This document shows, piece after piece, positions 1-5,231 of a DNA stretch of 5,231 bases (its first letter is position 1; every line of letters begins with the position of its first letter). The position numbers were made by a program, and so were the translations under genes. The notes below the pieces were generated by a model that searched no databases, was not told where the DNA came from, and saw nothing but the letters and a program-made list of their open reading frames with translations. Source of the DNA: Pseudonocardiales bacterium (GTDB lineage: Bacteria > Actinomycetota > Actinomycetes > Mycobacteriales > Pseudonocardiaceae); contig JAODNG010000405.1 in assembly GCA_025465385.1 (NCBI GenBank), forward strand, positions 1-5,231. Reading direction: 5' to 3'.

Positions 1-46
1 ACCGAGTCCGCTCGCCACGCTGACCGCGCCCTGATACCGGGCCCTG
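1..46 (+). other. Leader before murE; possible 3' end of an upstream gene
   Basis: This short stretch precedes the first ATG of murE. Plus-strand stops fall at 21-23, at 32-34 (in the murE frame) and, in the remaining frame, at 100-102 inside the murE 5' end. Any of these could be the end of an upstream cell-wall gene; in actinobacterial dcw clusters ftsI/pbpB commonly sits here. The visible residues (for example PSPLATLTAP before the stop at 32-34) are too few to identify a protein. No clear promoter or hairpin terminator is seen, and only a weak G-run (39-41) lies before the ATG. Confidence 0.3.
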
Positions 47-1696
47 ATGTCGGTCCGCTCCCGATCACGCAGGGCAGCGCAGGTAGCCTTCGTGCCCGCT
101 GAGCATCAGCTGACCCGTACCCGACTCAGGATCGTGACTGCTCCTGTGACTCCCTCGTTGGTCGATACGCCGCTGCGACCCGCGCACACCGCGCCGACCG
201 CGGTGCCTGCCCTCGTCGCGCTCGTCGGCGCTACCGTCCAGGGCTGCCCGGCGGACATCTCCGATCGAACGATGGTGACGGGCATCACGGTGCGCGGCCA
301 GGAAACCCTTCCCGGCGATCTGTTTGTGGCGCTGCCCAGCTTGATACCCGGCCGGGCGCATGGCGCCGACTTCGCCGGCATCGCGTGCAGCAGTGGTGCC
401 ATCGCGGTGCTCACCGACCCCGCAGGTTCGCGCCGTCCCGCGTTGGCCGCCGCGATCGCCTCCCGACCGGGGATCCCGGTGCTGGTGCACCCTGACCCGC
501 GGTCGGTACTGGGCAGCTTGTCTGCCCGCACCTACGGCAACCCCTCCACCCGGCTGGCAGTGCTCGGCATCACCGGCACCGCGGGCAAAACCACCACGGC
601 ATATCTTCTCGAGGCCGGATTACGTGCGGCGGGCGCGCACACCGGCCTGCTCGGCACCGTGGCCGCGCGGATCGGCGAGGCGCTGCTGCCCAGTACCTTC
701 ACCACGCCGGAGGCTCCACAGCTACAGGCTCTGCTGGCCCTGATGGTCGAACGCGGCGTCACCCACGTGCCCATCGAGGTATCCAGCCACGCGCTGGCGC
801 TGGGGCGGGTGAGTGGTACCGCTTTCGCTGTTGCCGCGTTCACCAACCTGTCCCAGGACCACCTCGACTTCCACACCGATCTGGAGGACTACTTCGCCGC
901 CAAGGCGATGCTGTTCGACGGGCGGGCCAGTGCCGAGGTGGTATGCATCGACGATGTCTGGGGGCAGCGGCTGGTCACCGGGAACACCACGACGGTCTCC
1001 CTGACCGGCGACGCGACGTGGCACGCCACCGACATCACTGCTGAGCATTCTGGAACCCAGGAGTTCCGGGCGCTGGGACCGGACGGGTTCGACCAGCGCT
1101 TGGCGGTGCCGTTGCCCGGTGGGTTCAATGTGGCCAACGCGCTGCTCGCCCTGGCCGTCGGGCACACCGCGGGCGCCGATCCGGCGCTGCTAGCCCGCGG
1201 GATCGCCACCGCCACGGTGCCCGGCCGGATGCAGCGCGTGGACCGCGGTCAGGGTTTCCTCGCCCTGGTCGACTATGCCCACAAGCCTGGCGCGGTGGCC
1301 GCACTGCTCGACGCGGTGCGAGCCCAGGTCCCCGGGCGGCTGCTGGTAGTACTGGGCTGCGGTGGGGATCGCGACACGACCAAGCGGCCGCTGATGGGTG
1401 CGCATGCGGCCCGCCGGGCCGACCTGCTGGTGGTCACCGACGACAATCCCCGCACCGAGGATCCGGCCGCGATCCGGGCGTCGATGCTCACCGGGGCCGC
1501 GGTCGGTCCGGCCGAGGTCGTAGAGATCGGTGACCGGGCAGAGGCAATCGCCTATGCCGTCAAGCGAGCCCGCCCAGGGGATGCTGTGGTCGTCGCGGGC
1601 AAGGGCCATGAGAGCGGGCAAGAGGTGCACGGCGTCAAGCGACCCTTCGTCGACGCCGACGTGCTCGCCGCCCTGCTCGATGGGCGCTCGGGATGA
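47..1696 (+). CDS. murE: UDP-N-acetylmuramoyl-L-alanyl-D-glutamate--2,6-diaminopimelate ligase (MurE)
   Basis: Cytoplasmic Mur ligase that adds meso-diaminopimelate to UDP-MurNAc-L-Ala-D-Glu with ATP hydrolysis, the third amino-acid step of the stem peptide. The 549 residues show the three-domain Mur ligase plan. The N-terminal UDP-substrate domain spans about 55-165. The ATPase domain has P-loop GITGTAGKTT at 174-183, TTPEAP at 219-224, EVSSHAL at 244-250, NLSQDHLDFH at 267-276 and the probable carbamylated Lys286 (DYFAAK). The C-terminal domain starts near 392 with PGRMQ, followed by DYAHKP 409-414, GCGGDRD 437-443, DNPR 466-469 and GKGHE 518-522. DNPR is the known signature for meso-DAP rather than lysine. 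The P-loop has Ala where Ser or Asn is usual. The first 40-50 residues are Arg-rich and poorly conserved, and seem longer than in the mycobacterial protein as I recall it (about 535 aa). ATG 47 has only a weak G-run upstream; GTG 134 would give a more conventional N-terminus. murF follows after 4 bases. Function is very secure; the start is not. Confidence 0.96.
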   Translation: MSVRSRSRRAAQVAFVPAEHQLTRTRLRIVTAPVTPSLVDTPLRPAHTAPTAVPALVALVGATVQGCPADISDRTMVTGITVRGQETLPGDLFVALPSLIPGRAHGADFAGIACSSGAIAVLTDPAGSRRPALAAAIASRPGIPVLVHPDPRSVLGSLSARTYGNPSTRLAVLGITGTAGKTTTAYLLEAGLRAAGAHTGLLGTVAARIGEALLPSTFTTPEAPQLQALLALMVERGVTHVPIEVSSHALALGRVSGTAFAVAAFTNLSQDHLDFHTDLEDYFAAKAMLFDGRASAEVVCIDDVWGQRLVTGNTTTVSLTGDATWHATDITAEHSGTQEFRALGPDGFDQRLAVPLPGGFNVANALLALAVGHTAGADPALLARGIATATVPGRMQRVDRGQGFLALVDYAHKPGAVAALLDAVRAQVPGRLLVVLGCGGDRDTTKRPLMGAHAARRADLLVVTDDNPRTEDPAAIRASMLTGAAVGPAEVVEIGDRAEAIAYAVKRARPGDAVVVAGKGHESGQEVHGVKRPFVDADVLAALLDGRSG

Positions 1697-1700
1697 AGCC

Positions 1701-3167
1701 ATGATCGAGATGACGATGGCCGAGGTGGCTAGTGCGGTAGGCGGTGTGCTGCACGGCGCCACGGGCACCGAGGCGGTCAGCGGCGGGGTCGAGTTCGACT
1801 CCCGCCAGGTCGGGCCGGGTGGGTTGTTCGTCGCAGTGCCGGGCGAGAGGGTCGACGGGCACGACTTCGCCGCCGCCGCCATGGCCGCGGGCGCCGTCGG
1901 CGTACTCGCCGGGCGGCCGGTGGGTGTCCCCTCGGTGCTTGTACCCCGGCTGCCGGTCGGCGCACGTTCGACGTCGTACGCGCTGGCGGCGGACACCGAC
2001 GGCGCGGGCGCGGCGGTGCTGGTCGCATTGTCCACGCTGGCGCGGACCGTAGTGCACACCCTGAGCCAGACCGGCCTGCGCGTGGTGGGCTTGACCGGCT
2101 CGTCGGGCAAGACCTCCACCAAGGACATGGTGGCCGCGCTGTTGGCTCCGCTGGGGCCCACCGTCGCGCCACCCGGGTCGTTCAACAACGAGATCGGCCA
2201 TCCCTGGACCGCGCTGCGCGCCGACGCCACCACCCGGCACCTGGTCCTGGAACTCTCCGCGCGAGCCTGCGGCCAGATCGCCGCGCTGTGCCAGGTGGCC
2301 CCACCCTCGATCGGGGTGGTGCTTAACGTCGGCTCAGCGCACCTTGGCGAGTTCGGTTCCCGGGACGCGGTAGCCACCGCCAAGGGCGAGCTGGTCGAGG
2401 CGTTGCCGGCGGCTGGGCTCGCGGTGCTCAACGCCGACGACCCGGTGGTGGCCGCGATGGACCGGCGTACCGCGGCCCGAGTGGTGCGCTTCGGGCAGTC
2501 GCCGTCGGCCCAGGTGCGCGCCACCGAACTCGTCCCCGACGGTCGCGGTTGCTTCTCGTTCCGCCTCATCACGCCGGTCGGGGAGGCCAGGGTTGGGCTC
2601 ACGGTGCCAGGCGAGCATCAAGTGTCCAATGCCCTGGCCGCGGCTGCGGTGGCTGTCGAGCTGGGTGCCACCCCGGCGGGTATCGCCGCGGTACTGCGGT
2701 GCTACCGACCGGCGTCGCGCTGGCGGATGGAGGTCACCGACCGCCGCGACGGGGTGACCGTGGTCAACGATGCCTACAACGCCAACCCCGAGTCGGTGGC
2801 GGCGGCGTTGCGGGCGCTGGTGGCGATGGCCGGCACCGAGCGACGCAGCTGGGCGGTGCTCGGTCCGCTGGCCGAGCTCGGCGAGGCCACGGCGCAGGCG
2901 TACCGGACGATTGGTGCGCTCGCGGTGACCCTCGGCGTCAACCGGATCGTCGTGGTGGGGGAGCAGGCCCGGTCACTATGTTCTTCGGCGCCGGCCTCAC
3001 CGACTGGCCGGTCGGCTCCGACGCTGGTGGCTGATGCGGCTGCCGCGCTGGAGCTTTTGCACGGCGAGCTCGCCCCCGGGGACGTGGTGCTGATCAAGGC
3101 ATCCCGGACGGTAGGGCTGGAACGGATCGCAGACGGTCTGCTCGACGCCGAGGGGAGCAACCGGTGA
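1701..3167 (+). CDS. murF: UDP-N-acetylmuramoyl-tripeptide--D-alanyl-D-alanine ligase (MurF)
   Basis: Cytoplasmic ATP-dependent ligase that adds the D-Ala-D-Ala dipeptide to UDP-MurNAc-tripeptide, completing the soluble pentapeptide precursor. The frame is open from about 1530, but ATG 1701 is chosen because it begins MIEMTMAEVA, matching the usual MurF start, and lies 4 bases after the murE stop; a weak GGGA (1690-1693) sits upstream. ATG 1710 is a less likely alternative. The 488 residues are of normal length. The N-terminal domain (1 to about 115) has EFDSRQVGPGGLFVA at 31-45. The ATPase domain has P-loop GLTGSSGKTSTKD at 130-142, NNEIGHP at 162-168, NVGSAHLGEFGS at 209-220, probable carbamylated Lys228 (ATAKGEL) and GEHQVSNALAAAA at 304-316. 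The C-terminal domain (about 337 on) has NDAYNANPES at 356-365, VLGPLAELG at 386-394 and GDVVLIKASR at 460-469. The Pro in VLGPLAELG replaces the usual acidic residue (GD/GE-M-x-ELG). The stop overlaps the mraY start by 4 bases. Confidence 0.96.
   Translation: MIEMTMAEVASAVGGVLHGATGTEAVSGGVEFDSRQVGPGGLFVAVPGERVDGHDFAAAAMAAGAVGVLAGRPVGVPSVLVPRLPVGARSTSYALAADTDGAGAAVLVALSTLARTVVHTLSQTGLRVVGLTGSSGKTSTKDMVAALLAPLGPTVAPPGSFNNEIGHPWTALRADATTRHLVLELSARACGQIAALCQVAPPSIGVVLNVGSAHLGEFGSRDAVATAKGELVEALPAAGLAVLNADDPVVAAMDRRTAARVVRFGQSPSAQVRATELVPDGRGCFSFRLITPVGEARVGLTVPGEHQVSNALAAAAVAVELGATPAGIAAVLRCYRPASRWRMEVTDRRDGVTVVNDAYNANPESVAAALRALVAMAGTERRSWAVLGPLAELGEATAQAYRTIGALAVTLGVNRIVVVGEQARSLCSSAPASPTGRSAPTLVADAAAALELLHGELAPGDVVLIKASRTVGLERIADGLLDAEGSNR
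3151..3157 (+). promoter_or_regulatory. Shine-Dalgarno site of mraY inside the end of murF
   Basis: The sequence AGGGGAG lies 6 bases before GTG 3164, close to ideal spacing, and is the strongest ribosome binding site in the window. It lies in the last codons of murF. It supports GTG 3164 as the mraY start and fits translational coupling through the overlapping GTGA (3164-3167). Confidence 0.75.
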
Positions 3168-4234
3168 GCACCATTCTGGTCGCCTCCGGGATCGCGCTGC
3201 TCGCTTCCATCCTCTTCACGCCATATCTCATCCGGCTGTTCACCCGCCAGGGCTTCGGTCAGGAGATCCGGCAGGAGGGACCGCACTCTCACCAGAGCAA
3301 ACGGGGCACTCCCACCATGGGCGGAGTGGCCATCCTGCTGGCGATGTGGACCGGTTATCTGGTCGCGCACCTCACCGTCACCCGGCATGGCACCACCGCG
3401 TCGGCCCTGCTCGTGCTGCTGCTCACCACGGTGCTGGGAGTGGTCGGCTTCCTGGACGACCTGATCAAGGTCCGTCGGCAGCGCAACCTGGGCCTGAATA
3501 AGACCGCCAAGCTCGTCGGGCAACTGGTCGCGGCGGTGTTGTTCGGCATCCTGGCGATGGGTTTCCGGGACAGCGATGGCATCTCCCCAGCGTCGATTCA
3601 CCTGTCCTTCGTGCGAGATGTCGCCGTGGTGTCCTTCGGCGTCGTCGGATTCGTGGTCTTCAGCTACCTGCTTGTGTCCGCGTGGTCGAACGCGGTGAAC
3701 CTGGCTGATGGCTTGGACGGTCTGGCAGCGGGTGCGGCGGCGATGGTGCTGGTGACCTATGTGATCGTCTCGTTCTGGCAGTACACCCAGGACTGCACCC
3801 TCCAGGCGGTCCCCGGCTGCTACACCGTCCGCGACCCGCTCGACGTGGCCGTAGTGGCCGCCGCCGCGGTCGGTGGATGCATCGGGTTTCTGTGGTGGAA
3901 CGCGCCCCCGGCGAAGATCTTCATGGGCGATACCGGATCGTTGGCCATCGGTGGGCTGCTGGCCGGCCTGTCCGTGGTCACTCGAACCGAACTGCTACTC
4001 GTCGTGATCGGTGGGCTGTTCGTCGTCGAGGCGATGTCGGTAGTGATCCAGGTGGCGGTCTTTCGGACTACTCGGCGCCGGCCGTTCCGGATGGCTCCGT
4101 TTCACCACCATTTCGAGCTCGCAGGATGGCCCGAGACCACTGTGATCATCCGGTTCTGGCTCCTCGCGGCCATTTGCTGCGCGCTGGGTGCCGGGGTGTT
4201 CTATAGCGAATGGTTGACTGCGGCTGGGGGATGA
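3164..4234 (+). CDS. mraY: Phospho-N-acetylmuramoyl-pentapeptide transferase (MraY/MurX)
   Basis: Integral membrane enzyme that transfers phospho-MurNAc-pentapeptide from UDP to the polyprenyl phosphate carrier on the inner face of the membrane, making lipid I. The 356 residues match the usual length (about 320-360), and the hydrophobic stretches fit the roughly ten membrane helices of the family. Visible ones lie near 3-22, 53-72, 79-97, 116-134, 153-173, 187-206, 227-246, 259-272, 277-300 and 328-347. Signatures in order: HSHQSKRGTPTMGG at 41-54, the aspartate pair FLDDLIK at 96-102 (Asp98, Asp99), SAWSNAVNLADGLDGLAAG at 172-190, FLWWN at 242-246, KIFMGDTGSL at 251-260 (Asp256) and PFHHHFEL at 312-319. 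These contain the Mg-binding and catalytic residues known for the family. It starts with GTG at 3164, backed by a good Shine-Dalgarno, overlaps murF by 4 bases, and its stop overlaps the proposed ATG of murD. The loop at 207-227 carries two cysteines (C211, C219). Confidence 0.97.
   Translation: MSTILVASGIALLASILFTPYLIRLFTRQGFGQEIRQEGPHSHQSKRGTPTMGGVAILLAMWTGYLVAHLTVTRHGTTASALLVLLLTTVLGVVGFLDDLIKVRRQRNLGLNKTAKLVGQLVAAVLFGILAMGFRDSDGISPASIHLSFVRDVAVVSFGVVGFVVFSYLLVSAWSNAVNLADGLDGLAAGAAAMVLVTYVIVSFWQYTQDCTLQAVPGCYTVRDPLDVAVVAAAAVGGCIGFLWWNAPPAKIFMGDTGSLAIGGLLAGLSVVTRTELLLVVIGGLFVVEAMSVVIQVAVFRTTRRRPFRMAPFHHHFELAGWPETTVIIRFWLLAAICCALGAGVFYSEWLTAAGG
4226..4230 (+). promoter_or_regulatory. G-rich run, possible ribosome binding site of murD
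   Basis: A GGGGG run lies immediately before ATG 4231 and therefore cannot serve that codon at normal spacing. It is 6 bases before the in-frame GTG at 4237, which would be a sensible Shine-Dalgarno distance. It is therefore the main evidence that murD may start two codons later than the ATGA overlap suggests. Confidence 0.4.
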
Positions 4235-5231
4235 AGGTGCGCTGCGTTGCAGACCTCGCCGGGGCCCGGGTGCTCGTCGCCGGGGCCCGGATCACGGGCG
4301 CTTCGGCCGCCCGGGTACTGGCGGAGCTGGGCGCTGAGGTCACGGTCACGGATTCGTCGCCGACCCAGCTCCAGGCGCTGGCTGATATCCCAGGAGTTGA
4401 CGATCCCGGACGCCGCCTCGCCGGATTGGCCGCGCCGCCGCCGGGTACCGACCTGGTGGTCACCAGCCCCGGTTTCCGGCCGGATGCTCCGCTGATGGTG
4501 GCCGCACAACGCGCCGGGGTGCCGGTGATCGGGGACGTGACGCTGGCCCACTGGATCGACTGTGCGCGGTCGGAGCCAGCCGACTGGCTGGTGATCACCG
4601 GCACCAACGGCAAGACCACCACGGTGGGGATGCTCGAATCGATCCTGCGCGCCGGCGGCGTCGACGCAGTCGCGTGTGGGAACGTCGGGTTCCCGGTACT
4701 GGACGCGGTGCGCGCCGGTCACCGGGTGCTCGCCGTGGAGCTGTCGTCCTTCCAGTTGCACTGGTCGCCCGAGCTGAACCCGCGGGCCGCCACGGTGCTC
4801 AACGTCTCCGCTGACCACCTGGACTGGCACGGCGGTCTGGCGGGGTATGCCGCGGCCAAGGGCAGCGTGTACGCCCGGGCCACCACCGCGGTGGTCAACG
4901 CCGACGATGAGTGGTCAACGCGGTTGGCTGGCGGGCACGGCGGGGTCGAGTTCACCAGCCGTGAGCCGGCAGCCGGTCAGCTGGGCGTCATCGGTGACCA
5001 ACTGGTGGACCGGGCTTTCGGCGACGCTGGTAGCGGCACCGTGCTGGCCCAGATCACCGACGTCCGGCCCACCGGGCAGCACAACCTTGCCAACGCGTTG
5101 GCCGCGGCGGCGTTGGCCCGCTGCGTCGGGATCCCGACGTCGGCCGTTGGCCTCGGGTTACGCGCCTTCACTCCTGGCTGGCACCGTGGTGTGCCAGTCG
5201 GGGAGCACGCTGGGGTGTGTTACCTCGACGA
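4231..5231 (+). CDS. murD: UDP-N-acetylmuramoyl-L-alanine--D-glutamate ligase (MurD), 5' part, cut by window end
   Basis: Cytoplasmic Mur ligase that adds D-glutamate to UDP-MurNAc-L-Ala. The frame stays open for 333 full codons and runs off the window, so roughly the last 130-150 residues (most of the C-terminal domain) are missing. The N-terminal UDP-binding fold has RVLVAGARITGASAARVL at 13-30, VTSPGFRPDAP at 77-87 and GDVTLAHWID at 101-110. The ATPase domain has P-loop TGTNGKTT at 123-130, GNVGFPVLD at 150-158, VELSSFQLHW at 169-178, NVSADHLDWHG at 191-201, probable carbamylated Lys210 (YAAAK) and GQHNLANALAAAA at 282-294. The linker to the third domain shows FTPGWHRG at 313-320, then GVCYLD at the edge, where the family reads D-D/N-SKATN next. 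ATG 4231 overlaps the mraY stop (ATGA). ATG 4210 and GTG 4237 are in-frame alternatives; GTG 4237 has the better-spaced G-run. Residues 240-270 (EPAAGQLG, LVDRAF) resemble mycobacterial MurD as I recall it. Identity is very secure; the start is not. Confidence 0.95.
   Translation, partial: MKVRCVADLAGARVLVAGARITGASAARVLAELGAEVTVTDSSPTQLQALADIPGVDDPGRRLAGLAAPPPGTDLVVTSPGFRPDAPLMVAAQRAGVPVIGDVTLAHWIDCARSEPADWLVITGTNGKTTTVGMLESILRAGGVDAVACGNVGFPVLDAVRAGHRVLAVELSSFQLHWSPELNPRAATVLNVSADHLDWHGGLAGYAAAKGSVYARATTAVVNADDEWSTRLAGGHGGVEFTSREPAAGQLGVIGDQLVDRAFGDAGSGTVLAQITDVRPTGQHNLANALAAAALARCVGIPTSAVGLGLRAFTPGWHRGVPVGEHAGVCYLD
4256..4290 (+). repeat. 14-bp direct repeat with 21-bp period in the murD 5' end
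   Basis: TCGCCGGGGCCCGG occurs at 4256-4269 and again at 4277-4290, exactly 21 bases apart and in the same reading frame. The copies encode the AGAR of DLAGAR (residues 10-13) and of LVAGAR (residues 17-20). Only the second AGAR corresponds to the conserved N-terminal nucleotide-binding loop of MurD (VLVAGARITG). It may be a small tandem duplication or a coincidence of GC-rich codon choice. Confidence 0.6.

Noticed and set aside
1530..1700. 57-codon upstream extension of the murF frame into murE
   Set aside because: The extension overlaps the conserved murE 3' end and has no MurF-like residues, while ATG 1701 gives the canonical MIEMT start.
1190..2602. Long open frame on the minus strand (470 codons) opposite murE and murF
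   Set aside because: It runs antisense to two intact, motif-complete Mur ligases. Its composition (Ser, Thr, Ala, Pro, Arg) is what GC-rich third positions produce on the opposite strand, and no domain is recognisable.
2774..3601. Minus-strand open frame of 275 codons opposite murF and mraY
   Set aside because: It is a shadow of well-identified genes; its low-complexity Gln/Arg/His-rich translation matches no family I know.
4201..4830. Minus-strand open frame of 209 codons opposite murD
   Set aside because: The plus strand carries every MurD motif through this region, so the antisense frame is explained by codon bias.
4891..4921. 11-bp direct repeat GTGGTCAACGC at 4891-4901 and 4911-4921
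   Set aside because: The copies are 20 bases apart and in different reading frames within conserved murD coding sequence (VVNADD, then EWSTR). One coincidence of this length is plausible in GC-rich DNA, and there is no sign of an insertion.
1..5231. Search for mobile elements, CRISPR repeats, tRNA or rRNA genes, riboswitches and terminators
   Set aside because: Essentially the whole window is continuous core cell-wall coding sequence with no gap over 46 bases, and I saw no arrays, inverted terminal repeats or hairpin followed by a T-run.

Overview
This window is a piece of the dcw (division and cell wall) cluster of a high-GC Gram-positive bacterium. It holds four plus-strand genes packed end to end: murE, murF, mraY and the 5' part of murD. 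The strongly GC-rich third codon positions, the tight coupling, and close resemblance to remembered mycobacterial homologues point to Actinomycetota. Examples are the MurF NNEIGHPWT motif, the MurD start VLVAGARITG and the MraY end HHHFELAGW. The genus cannot be fixed from the sequence alone. In-frame TTA codons in murE and murD argue mildly against Streptomyces. The DNPR motif in MurE indicates meso-diaminopimelate (A2pm-type) peptidoglycan.

Layout: 1-46 is a short leader that may hold the end of an upstream gene (often ftsI/pbpB at this place in actinobacteria; not demonstrable here). murE runs from 47 to 1696, followed after 4 bases by murF (1701-3167). murF overlaps mraY (3164-4234) in a GTGA junction, and mraY overlaps murD (4231 to the window end) in an ATGA junction. 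No intergenic space is large enough for an internal promoter or terminator, so the four genes look like one translationally coupled transcription unit. The strand opposite is open in places only because of GC-rich codon bias.

Together the genes build the peptidoglycan stem peptide and start the lipid stage. MurD adds D-Glu to UDP-MurNAc-L-Ala, MurE adds meso-DAP, MurF adds D-Ala-D-Ala, and MraY transfers the finished phospho-MurNAc-pentapeptide to the polyprenyl phosphate carrier, giving lipid I. MurD, MurE and MurF are paralogous ATP-dependent Mur ligases, each with an intact P-loop and carbamylated-lysine region.

I found no previously undescribed system here. The findings are modest: uncertain starts for murE and murD, a short tandem repeat in the nucleotide-binding loop of murD, a cysteine pair in an external loop of MraY, and a few substitutions at family-typical positions.
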